From Pelargonium x hortorum (Eukaryota > Streptophyta > Magnoliopsida > Geraniales > Geraniaceae), in assembly GCA_036897525.1 (NCBI GenBank), contig JAYMTJ010000012.1:62001-126000 (forward strand): DNA of 64,000 nucleotides, in the 5' to 3' direction. Of the stretch, positions 39,252 to 58,020 are shown in pieces. The notes under the pieces are model-generated. The model had not been told where the DNA came from and made no database searches. It saw nothing but the letters and a program-made list of their open reading frames with translations. Every line of letters begins with the position of its first letter. Position 1 is the stretch's first letter. A program made the position numbers and the translations under genes.

Positions 39252-40752
39252 TACTTAAGTTAAAACACAAACAACTCTAAAGAAGTAACTGAATTACTTA
39301 TGTCCTGTACTATAACAAAACCGCCTGCTAAATTAAGTTTGTGATCTGAAAACTCTTAATTTAATAAGAAATTGATCCTACCTTCAAGGACTTCGTTACT
39401 AAAACAAGAGATGTGTATATTTAACTACTAATCAATTTCCCTAAGCTACCACCCTTTAGACTCTTAATTTCTGAAAAGTAATAGGTATTATAGGCAAGCT
39501 TTCCGGATAACATCCTTTTTTTATTTGGGTACCCGCTATACAATAAGTAAGAAACTTTACGAGAAGACTAAACTCTAAGAAGTAGAAGAAGGCTTCCTAA
39601 GCCGTGTAGATGTCTTTTTGTAGTGCTTCCAAAGCCGCTTAAAAAAGTATATAATGTCCACTCTCTAAGTAAGGCTTTGAAGTGAAGTTTTGACATATTA
39701 GCAATGCATTAGATCTACAAAAACACTTTTAGTATCTGGATTCTCCCGGAACATGTGCTCTAAGAAAGGCCCCTCTTTAAGTCTTTTATTCTCTTACACA
39801 GGATTGCAAACTTTTGATATAGGGTAGTTACACTTCATATAGCATCTAAGCGAGCTCCTTATGGATTACCTTTTTTTGAATTCTAAAGGTTTCATTTAAG
39901 CCTCTCAGATAAACACAAAAACAAGGGGTCATTCTTTTATAAAATTTTTCTTCATTTCAACATTTTAGGGGGTGGTTTTAGATAAGCTTTCCTTAAATAT
40001 AGTAAAGTGAGTGAAATAAATAGCTTCTACTGTTAGGTGAGTATAGCGCCTTGAGCTTTTATAGTACTTATGTTATCAAGTAGTTTTCTATAGGATATTT
40101 ATATAATTTCAAAACGGGGCCTCCTTTTTAAGTAAGGAAAGAGCACACTACTAACCAACATTAATGACGGATTTCATTTCAGTAGCTCTAAAAACAAAAG
40201 TTCAGATTTAGCATGAATTGTTTTTTCACAAAGTAACTGGATACAGTTAGATAAGGGAAGAAGCTTCGAACTTTTTTTACGATACCAAGAGGATCTCCAT
40301 TTCGAACAAGCAATTGCTTTATCCCACGTGCCTTTCTTTGGCTCTATATACTATGGATACTGTGATGAGCCTTCTTAAAACTTTATAGCACATGAATCTA
40401 AGGACAGTAAGGTAAGCTAGAATACTTTTCAATTCGTTAAACTTTTGGCATCGATGTACGGGAAAACCCATTACTACAAAAAAAACACGTCTTTTCTTAA
40501 ATCTTAAAAGTTTACCTCCCACTCGTATCTTTTTTTGGACTCCATCCAAATACCCAGTATCCTTTCAATTTGAAAGTAATGGAATACTCACTAACTAAAA
40601 AGAGACTCTTTATTCTTATATTTATTATGAGAGGATCCCTAGTATAAACTAACGGGAAGGCTTTGCATTCAGAGTAACAGGAAACATAAAATAGATAAAT
40701 ACACTTCATACAAATAAAACGAAATAACCCCTTATCTTGGACTAAAGCTTGA
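39252..40752. other. Region downstream of cox1, no gene seen
   Basis: Overlapping minus-strand frames at 40319-40549 (basic, TTG start) and 40512-40709 lie 45-430 bases past the cox1 stop. They show no family resemblance and may be 3' untranslated sequence. Confidence 0.5.
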
Positions 40753-45589
<4,837 letters not shown>

Positions 45590-45740
45590 GAGCAACTACA
45601 CAGTATCCCTATTTTCTCACTTCCTCTATGTCTATGTCTTACTCCTACTCATTTTTCTATAACTAACTCTAACTCTACTATCTATACAGTAATATAAGTA
45701 TATAGTTTTTTTTAGTTTCTAACTACAATAGCTACAAGGC
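45590..45740 (-). repeat. Short lysine/arginine-rich block, copy F
   Basis: CT-rich words (CTCTATGTCTATGTCTTACTC, TAACTCTAACTCTACTATC) read on the minus strand as SYRKMSRSKT, close to the YRIRKKSRS segment of copy A. It is the shortest member and could be chance similarity. Confidence 0.3.
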
Positions 45741-47299
45741 ATGGAAGGGACTACCGGGCATGGCATCTCCCTAAAGAAGCCCCGGGTATATCTCCGAAGT
45801 CTAGCTAAATATGTATAAATATGTATGAGGAACAGTTATGACGAGGAAGTTCTGAAAGTTCAGTTGTTTGCTGCTAGTGGAAACTGATTATCTTCTTTCG
45901 GTTTTGTATTCCTGTGTTAATGTACTTTGGTTAAAGGGTGTTTAGGGAATAAAAGAAGTTAAGCCAAAGCAATTCTTTTGTGGTAAAGAGAGGTGTAGGG
46001 ATTCCTTCTTTAAATTTCTTTTACGGATCCTCGTTAAAACTTCTTTTTATTGTGTGCTTTATACCCTTTCAATGGGACCCCCACCCCCTCTTTCTCTGAT
46101 GCATAATGGTTAAGAAAGAGTCTTTCCTCTATGATTTTTGTACACTTTTAAGCTAAACTGCGGTTTTCTAACTATATAAATGTGTGGGTACTCTAAGCGC
46201 TCTTCCTTTGATAACTCTAGAGGTATAGGACCCTATATATTTGATTCTAAATAAAGAAAGGAGCTCCTCAAGGATTTCGGTATTTTAAACTTCCTTTACT
46301 TTTTAACTTGCTCACAAGGTCTATAAGAGGTTTAGAGGCAAGTCTTTATACATAACTGCCGACCACATGGATAGAAAGAGTTACTTTTTTGTAATATAAT
46401 TAAGATTAAAATACCATCATTTCCAAAATTTCAAAGTATTCTGTAAAGTAATATATCCGAAGTTGTATTGGCACTATGAATTGAGTTCTGGAAAGACAGA
46501 CAGCCGGGGTTTTTATAATACTAAAGTACTCCAAGAAAGAAATTTCTTACTTGGGAGAACTCTCTAGGCAATATAAAGGTTCCTCTTTTGCCTCTTTAGA
46601 ATTTGGAAAAGGTACCGCAAGGTTTGTAGTTGTGCAGTCTCCTAAGTTAAGGTATTATACTAACGGGCAGGAGTGATAAAACAAGGAGCCCTTAGGGCAC
46701 GATTCTTAGTGAGGATAGACTGCCGGCTTATAGAAGATCAGTCTCGGGCATTCATTCCAAAGACAAGAATATCCATTAGCTTATCTTTTGAACTCCTTTC
46801 TAAAATAGTTACACAGTTTTATACAGGAACTTCTCTTAGACTTTGCCTTCTATCCAGAATCCTTCTACAGTTTAGGTACTCAGTAAAGGTGTACATTCGA
46901 AGCCTTTTCTTTTGCATTACCATACCCTATGCTTTGTACTACTCTTCATAATAGACTTACTTGTTAGTCCTTATAGCAGTAAATAACCTGCCCTATCAAA
47001 ATAGGAGTATGAGTCCTATGGTTGGTTTCCCTCGCTTACAGAGGAATATAGAAAGATAGATAGTAAAGTTCTCGTAGTGTATTAGGTATTATAGAGTCTT
47101 ACTTAATAAGGGATATCCCTCCTCTTGCCTGTAGCTTATCGAAAAGAGGATTGAAACCGGTAATCAGAAAACCCTGGAAAATAGGTAACCTTCATCAATA
47201 GAATAATCCCAAGGACTATAAAATACTATGTACACCACCTAGCAGCTCTAATACGTAGGAACTAGTAGTTCAGCTGCTCTCCTCAACCTTCCCTTGCTA

Positions 47300-47900
47300 A
47301 AGATCTCTACTAATTAGAGTTCCGGTGAATCCTCAGCTAATACGGAGGCTAATAACCAGTCAATCCCTTGCTAAATACAAGAAAGACTAGGTAGGGAAAT
47401 CCCTATAGAAAATCCTGAATTGGCAGCTTTTATGCATTAAAATTGACCGAAAAGGAAACCCAGATATACCAAATCCTTAACTGCAGAAATAAGTCGATTT
47501 AGATGCCATACAATTCATTTTAATACTATTTTATTTAATACTACATACAGGAAACCTTAGATTCATTAGCTAATTGAAGGCAAATCCCAAGACTTTGTTG
47601 AGGAAAAGCTAACCCCTTTCTTTTATAGCTACAGACCCGCTTTCCCGCTTTAACTAAGAAATTCAGGAATAAACTAACTATAGATATTACACCCTTATAG
47701 TAAACTTTCAAGAAGACTACTACCTATTTTACATTTTAAGACTTTTCATAAAATAAAGGCTAAAGATAACGAATACAGATGAAATTTCAAAGGGCTTGCC
47801 TGAAAACCCTGAATGATACTGGCATAATTCTAATATTGTAAAAGCACTTTCCTTAAAGCCTTGACTTGGGCTTGCATATTTACCAGCAAAAACCATATAA
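47300..47900. repeat. A/C-rich block sharing words with 3.1 kb
   Basis: See the block at 3090-3780 for the shared words. Similar composition continues irregularly to about 49850. No gene was recognised. Confidence 0.3.
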
Positions 47901-48289
47901 AATGGGTAATAGCCACAAGAGAGAAACTCCGTACCTTTTTTGCCTTTGTCCTTCGTTAGATTTATGCTTCCTAGCCACTCTTCTTTAACCTTGAACCTGA
48001 AAGTTCACAGTAATAGTAATAAATAAAGGACGCTGTACAAGTTATTCCTAAGAAAATAAAGTGATGTTAAAAAAAGAGTATTTAACCCTAACTTATTTAT
48101 TTGATCTATATGCAATACACTAAATTAGATACTTTTCTGTAAATAATCTGTAAATAAAGTTTATTTACAATTTTCTTGATCGGTGAATACCAGCAAAGGA
48201 CTCTCCTACAATTTCCTATAACTCAAATAGAACTCAAAAATGGGGCTTAGATGCCTTTTTTTCTTACTGGAAATTCTTAAGCAGAAAAC

Positions 48290-49090
48290 TTTTAGATAAC
48301 TTATACTCCTACTCCTCCTCTTAAGAGCTGTCACTTTGTTAGGAGTCCTAGCAGCTGTCTATAACCAAGACCTCTCTTCTTGAGAGCTTTATTCTGTATC
48401 ATACTCTTAATCTTATTCTTCATCATATTCCTAACTTTCTTAAAACGGGATCAGAAGGACAAGAAAAACAAGCTTGCCTTTAACTCCTTATATTCGCTAA
48501 CATTAACATCTTTTAATCCGGAATAATCAGAAACCTGAAATCAGAGGAACACAAAAGTAACCTACTTACTTGAAAGCTATAACCTTATTTAGAGCTATAC
48601 TCCCCTACTTACACTTCCTAAAGGACCTCCTTTATTACTTCGAAATATTCTAACTAAACTAATAAAAAAGTAAGCTTTATCCTTCTTCTACCTGTAAAAA
48701 AACTCTCACTTCTAGGTATTCCCGGTAACTTAAATTAGCACAAGCTTCCTCGGAGGGCTGTAGGCAGACCCTTACCTATACTACTTAGAAATCCCTATTC
48801 AGTAACAAAGTCTTTTGGTTTCACTTTACCTCTCTACTAGAAACAAACAATAGCCGTCACAGCCTTCTGAGTCTTCATACCTTAAAGCTAGACTCTGTAC
48901 CTCTACCTTCATGATAGCTTTGTTAGTCTTCTATAGCTGTATCTTATAAAATATACTTGAGAATACCCGCAGCTTTAATTAATGTTACTCTTCTTATGAG
49001 CCCCTGTATGCAATGCCTTAGAGTTCCCTGTACCTAGCCTATATATAATACTTATACTATACTTATTGCAGGTTATTGTATCTATTGTAG
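48290..49090 (-). repeat. Lysine-rich low-complexity blocks, copy C
   Basis: Two adjoining CT-rich stretches (48290-48450 and about 48560-49090) are separated by A-rich sequence. The minus-strand translation of the first is MMKNKIKSMIQNKALKKRG-like. The second carries the 19-base word shared with copy B and a GTTAGTCTTCTATAGCTGTA segment like copies A and B. No frame stays open. Confidence 0.5.
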
Positions 49091-50259
49091 TTAGAGTGGT
49101 TATCGATATGTAGGATATAGGATTCTAGAATGTCACAGCTAACCTCCAAAATACTGAATCCATTGACTCTTTCTAAACTATTAAACAGGAACTCCTTTGC
49201 CTGCAATAATATATTATATAGACAGGTTTACAAGATTAGAGTTTGGTTAGGAATCTAAGAAAGAAAGAGAATCAGTTAATGTTATTCCAGAACCTGCACA
49301 GAAGAAACTTTCCTAGCTTTACTAGCTTAGACTCTAAAGCAACACTAGCTTGGGACTGCTAAACTAAGAAAGAGCATAAAATCCCGTTATAGTAAACACT
49401 TTCAGGAAAGACTAAGGAAATGGAATACCATTAGAAAGGCTATGACTACCCGAATTATTTAGAATTCCTTACTTTGTTAAATTGGTAAATGGTCCCTTAA
49501 GATCCTACTTCTCTATCTGTACTACAAGACTGAGGCTTCCCTTTAGATAGAAACCCTTTGACTTGTGCGGGAATCCTAAAAGAAAAATCCCTAAGACTTG
49601 TTAAAAAGCTAGAGAGAGACTGGAAAGCACTCACAACAAAGGAAATCAAAATCTGTTCCTTGCAATACTGAATACATGCCTGCTATAAGCTATAACATAG
49701 ACCGACTTACAAGCACCAGAAGGAATATACTCTCAAACATAGAATAGAAAGAACTAAGACTCGGATTTCTAGTAAAAGAATAGGAATCTTAGATAGAGTT
49801 ATCCTAAATTATCAGCTAAACTAAACCCATATCTCTGAAACTGGTATTCTTTCTATAAAAAGAGCCCTAGATCAATATATCTGTATATGTAATCTAACAG
49901 ACCCAGACCGCGCAGTCAGAGCATATAATGGCAGGATCTAGTTTTAAATTAAAGCACTTTTCCGTCTAGAAACGCGGGTTTTTTAAAAAACTCGTTAAAA
50001 GTCAGAGTGTTAGCACTCCCGATAGAACTCAAATAGAAAGCCCCGACCTTTGATCTTATATATTGCTCTCTAATTAAAAAACACCCCTTTTTTATATAAT
50101 ATAAGCGGTGTCAAATCCGGTTTTTAATGCTTCATAAAATAGATAAGTGCAAAGTTCTGCTATTCGAAGAAGCACCCTGTATAATACCTGATTGCTGAAT
50201 ATTTAGATAAAATAACGAAAGAATAGCATACCTAATCCTAGCTTTATTTAACTCTAGTG

Positions 50260-50269
50260 GATTTGAACC
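50260..50269 (-). pseudogene. tRNA T-loop word (minus strand)
   Basis: Minus-strand GGTTCAAATCC is preceded by GGTAGCAGCTCATTTGAAAGAG, which contains tRNA-like words (GGTAGCAGCTC, TTTGAAAG) in roughly the right order. The stems do not pair. It is similar to the remnant at 24155. Confidence 0.27.
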
Positions 50270-53200
50270 TAGGACTTCTCTTTCAAATGAGCTGCTACCA
50301 AACGTAAACCTGCTTGATTGAATGAGGTCAACTTATAGAAGAATTGATAGTCTTTAAAAAGCCTGTTTACTTTATCGTCTCTCCTCTCCTTAGCTTTTTA
50401 TTTGCTCTAGTTCAGCATGGAGGATTTAAGATTATGCTGGTATATCGCATTCCATTCTATTACACAAAAAGAGTCTAATAAGGAATTAACAGCTAAAATT
50501 TAAGGCTCTGGAGCCCTCTCTATAGGATCTCACAAAAAAGGGTACAAGTTTATTTACTTCTTGTGGATAATACCAGTTTTCCAAAGGGTTTAGTTAAGGC
50601 TCACTAGAATACTCAGAATCAGCTTTATAAAAGATATTTTTAGTTGCCAACATTAACGTCAGAAACTCCATTAGGGAACCCAAAAAACTTTATAAATTAT
50701 AACCTGTATCGAAAGTTACGAAGCTCTTGACGGTTTACATTTCGGGCTTTAGAGGCCCTTTTCTTCATTTGCCCTTAAGACTTCCTAATATTTTGGGCCT
50801 TTTTCTGAATTAAGTAAGGGATAATACTAAGTCGAGGGAAGTTCCCCTGTTTTATTTAACAACAAGCATACATAATACCTACAAGAACTTCTAATCTAAA
50901 CAACCTAAATTCCTGGCACATCTAACAAAGAAAGAGCAGGACCCCTTAAAAAGAAAAGGCTTCCTTTAAGACCAAATAAAGGGGGCCCTAGGAATTCTGA
51001 ATTCTAAAGTAACCGGTATTAAAGGCATCCAAAAAAGAGATCCTAGGTTTCTAAATAAGTCAAGAGTCTCCCTACGAAGTAACACAATTATCAATACGAA
51101 AAGCGTTATTTTTTGAATTCCTTATAACTCAGAGGAAATGAAATTTTCTTTACGCCTTTTGTTTGTTTACGCGGAAAACAGGCTCATAGATAGTAAGTGG
51201 AGCTCTTTTTTAATCTTTCATTGACTGAAATAAATATTCAAATTAACTAAGCATGTAAGTGGGTCTAGGATTGTCTTAACTTTGAAATTGACTTTATTTC
51301 ATAAGGAATACTGGGCAATCTTTTTTTAAGAGGTTGCGGCTTTGGGGATTCCTAGTTGGAATTATCCCCATATCATAACTTTCGGAATCGGCTCGATGTA
51401 ATACAAAGTTATACTTTAAAAAGTCATTTCAATTTTTTTGGCATCCTAACCTAACCATAGCATATATAAGCCGCGAGTCCTTGCATTAAACAAGGCTCCG
51501 TAAATCCTAACTAAAAAAATAGTAAATATTAAAGTTTCCTTACTAACAACTTTCTTGTTTGGTATTCTGGTCACGTGCACTTTTTGACACTATAAATAAT
51601 CTAATACACCCAATACAAAGTAATTCTTGTATGATTTTTTCTACACTTTTTTATTTTGATGAGGATTTTACTACATAAAGTTTGAGCTCTTTAGTTAGTT
51701 ACATTTGCTAGACTACCTTCTAGATTATTCAATTTAAGGTAATAAGAGAAGCACTCCCAGCTTTGTAGAACACGGGTATCGAAGTCTTGCGACCCCTTTC
51801 CATAGTGAGCTGAGTTAACTTATCGTTTTTTGACAGTTAAAGCCCTCTCTTGTTATAAAAAAAAAATTAGCATATAGAATTTGTTGTATACTGACTCTGA
51901 GGGAATCCCGCAATTCTACCGATCCAGATAACTAATAGTGTACTAGTTCTAATAATTCCAAGCCAAGGCTTATAAATTAGATATTTTACGTAGTTGTACT
52001 CTGATCAGTAAATATAAAGAAATTCTTGCTTAGTTAGGAGTTAAGTAGCGCTATTCTTCTAAAGAGGGAGGAGAAGCTCTTTTGGGACTATACTTAGCTA
52101 GATCCCTTATTTCGTATCTTATTCTCTGGAATTGGATATAGCTTGAAAAAGAAGATCTTCCTTAGATTTTGAAATTCAAAGCAACTCTCTAGTCAAGGAT
52201 ACCTAATTTCTTAAATATAATTGACTAAATGTATGAAACTACGAGAAGTTTTTATTTATAAGACAGGGTTCTGCCTATAATATAAGCAGCTATAATGATA
52301 ATGAATTTCAGCAGCCTAAAAAGAAAAGAGTATCGAAGTAAACCTAGCAATTAGAAAGGGTCCCGTACATGGTCAAGTACTGCTGGTTACAACATAAGAA
52401 GAAATGCGGATAGATACTTATTTTGATTACTCGCTCTCCAATTCGGGAAAGGGTTTAGTTTGCACCAATAGAGGGGTCTAGCCCCAACATTATCTGCGGA
52501 TTGTTTTGATTTTCTAAATTTTCTGGATGCGCCTCTTGAATATCTATAGATCAGTAAAATGTATACATAAGAAGTTGTTAGACAAAAAGAAAGCAAGCTG
52601 CCCCCTTTGAAATCATTTAGATAATAGATAAATCATAATTAGTGGGTGTCCAGAACACTTCGATAGTAGCTTTGCACGTCTTTTTTTTAATTAAAAGTTA
52701 AAAGGGAGGGCTTTAATTTAAGTAGAGCGTAAAGTGATGTGTAAACAAGGCTTTCTCTTGTGCTTGTATGGGATACACTTTCCCTGAGACCCTGAGATGA
52801 ATGGTTATTCTAAATTTATATCTACTTAAGTTTTTTTTCTATTCCTAACAAGCATAACAGGTTTCTAGCAGTATAAATCTAGTCAATTTGACTTTATTAC
52901 GGTAGGTACATTTTCTGCGAATCCCTTAAGTTTAAACAAGAACTTCATAACTCTGGAAAACGCTCTTTCTATTCTCGAGAGATTTAGGCTAAAAGCAGGA
53001 AACAAACAGTTAAACTTTTAAAGAATACTTTTGTAAATGCTTCTAGAATAAGGGGGTATATAACAAAGACGGGAAGATCCATCAGGATACCCTAAGGGTA
53101 TCCCTTTAAAATAAGGGTAGGGAATATCAAGCAGGTCACATAAGGAATTAAGATTAGAATATGGTCACTGGTTCGGTAAGAGTTTATACGGAATCTTTTA

Positions 53201-53814
53201 TACAGATACCGCAACAAAAGAAAAGAGTACTAATTTTCATTTTTCCTCGGAATCTGATAGATTAACAAAACAAACAGGGCCCGGAAAGAACGAGAATTTC
53301 GACTTATCGATACGCTTTTCCTCTGACTGGCTCTCCTATCTAAGCGTATACCAGGCGCATGTCCAGATACTGGATGGTTCATTTTAATGGGATAGGTTCC
53401 TTTTCTTTCCTTTGGAGTCTCCTTACCTTGTATCAAAGAAATGTAATTATCACCCCGTATCTATAGCTTATAAACCTGCTGTCAGGAGCTTTGTAAATAA
53501 ATCCAGGAGTTCTCCATTAAAAAGAAAAGATTCCCAAGTTGACATAACAGTGTAACAAAAAAGTGAGAGGATTAGGGCCGGGGAAGTGCTGTTAATTTTG
53601 TAGTAGTTTGTGGCCCGGCTATCTCATATTTAATATTAAAAAAAAGGATTGCTTTTTGCGAAGGTAAACAAGAATTTCTAAAGATCGCCGAAAAATCACT
53701 TATATAGAATAAATCCACGTATTATTTAAAAGGATCCTCTGAAAGGTATATAAAGATAAGTCTTACTCGTGACTTTTTTTGTTAAATCAAACCCGGAAAT
53801 AACTAGAATTCATC

Positions 53815-53824
53815 GGTTCAAGCC
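53815..53824 (+). pseudogene. tRNA T-loop-like word
   Basis: GGTTCAAGCC in the context CATCGGTTCAAGCCC is a near match to the T-loop consensus. Nothing else of a cloverleaf is clear. Confidence 0.15.
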
Positions 53825-54359
53825 CTAGATCAGAGGGTTGCTTACAAGTCATTGAGTGTATTGCCTTGCCTATATAACTCTCTAATGTAATAAGGGTCAT
53901 TTTATACAGTAAGTCTAATAGGGTATTCTTGAAATTTGAGATAAAGGGGTTTCAAAAGGGTTTCCTGATGTCATGCTTGCCGGAATAGGTAAAATCTAAG
54001 CTGTTAAATTGCTGCTTCTGAGGAAGATAAAGTCTATCAAAGGAAGTTTCCGCTTGTGTGAGTAAGCATACCAAATTCTTTGTTTTGAATAGGGAATCAA
54101 TCAGAGGACTTGTTTAGTAGAGGTGAGGTTTTTAAACAAAGAGGATAGGCTACACATGTAAAGTAGTTGTTATAGAGTGTATTCTCTATTTTGTATAAGA
54201 CTTTCTTCTTTCTTACTCTTTTGTGATTACTGTATAGGATAGGGAGGTTTAGAGCCTTATAAGTAGAATATAGGATAGTTGTTGTACCAGACTGACAGCA
54301 TCTGAAACAAGGTTAACGCATGATAGTCTTAGTATAATTAACCTCACACTAGAGCCCCA

Positions 54360-54770
54360 CAAACTTCAAAATAATCTTCAGCTTAGTAGCTTTAGAGCCT
54401 TACACTCGAGATACCAGCTACCTATCTTAGTGTTAAAAGAACTATCTTCTTAAGACTCAAAACAGGACATAACCTTAGCTTTCTTTCATACTACACCGCT
54501 ACTTCCGTATAGCTTGTTTCAGACACCTTTCTAAAGATAGAATGCCTTGTTTATTGATACCTAGACCTATCTAAGTCCTTGCGGCTAAACCAGTCCTAGC
54601 TTTCATTAGCCTCCTTTTAGCCTTGTTAAAGCTTAAATAACCCAAAGCCACTGTCAAGAGTATATCGGGGAAAGACTTTCCAGAGTTCTATATACCCTTC
54701 ATTATCTTACTTACTTGTATTACACCTCGTATATCTCTAGCTGTTTTACAAATGGAAGTTCTTTGGTAGG
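54360..54770 (-). repeat. Lysine-rich low-complexity block, copy D
   Basis: The plus strand is CT/TA-rich with TTCATTAGCC, TTTTAGCCTTGTT and ACCTAGACCTATCTAAG. The minus strand can be read as NKAKRRLMKARTGLAA, similar in composition to copies A and B. It is interrupted in all frames. Confidence 0.42.
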
Positions 54771-56093
54771 CAGGCTCTGTGGGTACCTTTGGTTAGTGCG
54801 TTCTAGTATTTAGAGCAAGGAAAGCTAATGAAAACCTGTACTGTAAGTAAGTTCGTTGACAGGTAGCAGTGTTTGGGTAGGTTAATTGGGATATAGTATT
54901 ATTCCTTTCTTTAGAGATTAAGAAGTCCGGAATTAAGTCGAGGCGAAACAAAAGAGAGTAGAGTAGGGTTTTCACTGATCGAAAAGAAACTCATCTTTGC
55001 TTCTAAATGGGTACCTTGATTATGCATTGGAATGGGATCTATTTTATGAAATTATAAGGTTGAATATAATCCAGATTATAGCTATAAAAGGGCACTTCAT
55101 ACATGAGGCAGCTCCTTTTTAGGTAAGTTTTTTGAAGGCTCCGCAGCTTTGGCTAAGAGTTTGTTAACTTACGCTTTCTAAGCCCTTATGGAATTATACG
55201 TCGGCTGCTATATTGTACTTGCTTGGTGAAGGTTATTTATCCAACTAGGGCCCCTTTATATGTTTTCTTATGAGACCCCAGGTTTCTAGTGTATAATATC
55301 CTTATATTCCCTTAGACCTTTACTTGAATGTAAATGAATTTGTATGTTAATAACAATATAAATATCCGCATCGGTACTCCAAATGTATCTAAAACTGTAT
55401 GAATTAGACGAGTCCTTGAGTTTTTAAGAATGTTAGAACTTCCAGTGTTTAGATACGTTACAGCAAAGCAGATAAGAGGATATAAAGTCCTTTTTTATCC
55501 GTATGAAATAGAAAACCCCACGTCAAAATCTATAAAATACGGGAAAGCTCTATTAGAACATAACGCCTGGAGTCCCTAATTGTGGAAAAACATTCCTTTA
55601 TTTAAAGTGGATTTGATATGTTTCTGCCTGGTGAAGGGACAAATATGAGGGCCCTCTCATACGATAGCTAAGTTTTAATCCAAAGGAGCACTTTTCACAT
55701 ACAAGTTCTCCCGCGCGAGGATATAACTGGTGAGTCAATCTTGTTTTGAGCAAAGCCTTAAGTCTTAAAATAAGAAATTGAAAGTAAATCTTAACTTCGA
55801 ATTTCTTACACCGAATCTTATTCCTCCTCACTTTATTCTTATAAAACCTAAAAACCTACTTTTACCGAGCTTGCCTGTTCCAAGGGGGAACCCTTAAGAT
55901 AGTAGTAAGCAAGAAGCAGAAGTCTTCAAGATTAAGACATAGAATTTGTAGTCAATCCTCTCAGATATACTTAATTTCTAATCTAGTCACCGGAGTAATA
56001 TAGTTTAATAAAGAAGGGCCCTATTATACTCAGGAGCACACACCTAGGAAGCTTCGCAGGTTAGAACAAAAGACTAAAAGGCACCGTGCTGGC

Positions 56094-56103
56094 GGTTCAA
56101 GTC
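56094..56103 (+). pseudogene. tRNA T-loop word, decayed tRNA
   Basis: GGTTCAAGTC lies within GGCGGTTCAAGTCCTGACC. The upstream bases (GCAGGTTAGAAC from about 56056) may be a D-arm trace. The stems do not close. Confidence 0.22.
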
Positions 56104-57769
56104 CTGACCTGACATGCCTTAAAATGTAAAAATGCAGAGTAGCACTTGAGCTTGTTAGTAAAATTAAGAGCAGGAAAAAGAGACTCTACTAATTTGAACC
56201 GGGTTAGGCAGATCAAGGACTTCATTTTTAATTAAGACTACAATTTAGCTAGAACTCTTTTTTGAAATGCTTACTTTTTAGGGCTACTAAGTGTATATTT
56301 CATTTCCCAGGACTAATCCGTAGGAATTGGGGCAAGGGGTTTTTCATTAAGTTGGGGTAGAGTAGGTCTTTTTTAAGTCTAGGAGTTCTACATTAGATTT
56401 TAACGTATTTTATTCTAATAGAAAATAATCCAAGAAGCATTTCTATTTTATTACCTGTCTCCTCTTTTAAGTAAAATACACAGCATATCTCGTCACTAAG
56501 GAAGGGTTTTCCTTTTTATTTATCAAGTATTCATATCCAAAATAGACAAAGATAGCAGTTTCCCTAGATGAGGCAACCCCGCCTAAATTGAAATAAGGAC
56601 TCCAATACTTTATTGATACACGCACGGAGACTCAAGTTTCTTTCTTCTCAGTATTAAAATTAGCTAGGGCTTTTAAGCACTCCTTACAGCCGAACCCTTT
56701 TCGAATAAAGAGGTCCTGCATACAATAACTCTAAAGTCAGGGTGCTTTTTTTATAGTGTACTTGTATTACAACTTATGTTTTGTAAGGGACTCTACCCGG
56801 AATTTCTGCAGGTTCATTATCTAGTTTATTAATTATTAGGAGCCTTTTAGCACGGTAAGCACAATAGGTATACACCTACCAACTAAAGGGTTTGGTCATA
56901 AAGACATTGAGTAGCCAGCCAAGTTTCACTAAAATATACAAGAATAGACTTCTATTAAAAAATTTTAGATGGGCGTAGGATAGGAGACTAGACTAGTATT
57001 TGTTTGATATGAGGTACACAATAAGAAAAGAACGGCTTTCACTTGTAATAGTAAGGAAAGTGGAAGGGAAGTTCAAAATAGAATATCAAAAAAGAGTATA
57101 TTAATTTGTGAATAAGGTAGATTGTTATTTCCTTTTCAAGAGAATCTATAAGTAATAATAAAGTAGTATCTGAGATTTCTTTTTCACCGGGATCTTTGTT
57201 AGAAAACTGTATCTAATACATAGCTTAGGGATTTTGTTACAAATAGGAGGTTCCTTTACAAGCTTCAAAAAGCATCGAAAGAATCCTTATTATTGGGTGT
57301 CTATTAAATACTAATGCCACACTTTATAAAATAGAACTACTACTTTTCCAAGTATATAATGAGTTAGTAAGTTTCCAGTTCTGATTTGTTTAAATAAAGG
57401 GTTCAAATAGATAAGGAAAGTCCTAATCCTAAGAAATTAAGCAACTAAGCTAAGCATTTTTTTAGCCGAGCATTCTCTAAAACAAAAAAGATAGTAGTTA
57501 CCCTTATTTATTAAGGATTACGCATACTTTTTCTTAACTTATAGTAGATTTTCTTTTAGTTACTTTGAGGGAAAGGTACCTAAATTGAATCATATATCAG
57601 GATAAGATCACTTTGCCGCCTATCAAAGCCTTCTTCATTTTGTGATCCTAGTTGCAAACTCGTGTACAAACAAGGGGTTAAAGTAAGCCAACCCTTTGAG
57701 GGGGTATCCACATGTCTATTCCAGGTATACTTTACTGAATAGTTTAGGCCTCAGAGAAGACCGACGTAA

Positions 57770-58020
57770 ATCCTGGCTATAAGAAAATCGGAAGTGTTCC
57801 TTTTCCAGGAGTTTAATGAAACCTACAACCTTGTGTACTCTATCGAAGAACTTGAGGGTAAAAGGACAGTGAGATTACATCTGGACCCAGCTTGCACACC
57901 TACGTATTCCACCCTTAGAATTAGAAAATGAAAGTTCCTTTGGTTCTGAGCTCAACGAGAACCTCCTACTTTCTTGGGGACATGAAGCCCTCTAACTAAT
58001 CGAAAAGGGCGTGGAAGTTA
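57770..58020 (+). other. Short open segment, unidentified
   Basis: About 55 codons on the plus strand are open around 57775-57930 with mixed composition (FNETYNLVYSIEELEGK, TVRLHLDPACTPTYSTL). No start codon or family was recognised. It is close to chance length. Confidence 0.12.

Larger units (their letters stand above)
49091..54359. other. Intergenic, no gene seen
   Basis: A/C-rich until about 49850, then AT-rich with homopolymer runs. Contents seen are the T-loop words at 50260 (minus) and 53815. No gene was recognised. Confidence 0.55.

Noticed and set aside
40319-40709. Two overlapping basic frames just downstream of cox1 as a possible ribosomal protein gene
   Set aside because: Both need TTG or similar starts or are within chance length, and neither resembles a mitochondrial ribosomal protein that I can recall.
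46673-46951. 92-codon plus-strand frame as a gene
   Set aside because: It has no supported start, no family resemblance and a Leu/Ile/Ser-rich composition typical of chance frames here; length alone is not enough.
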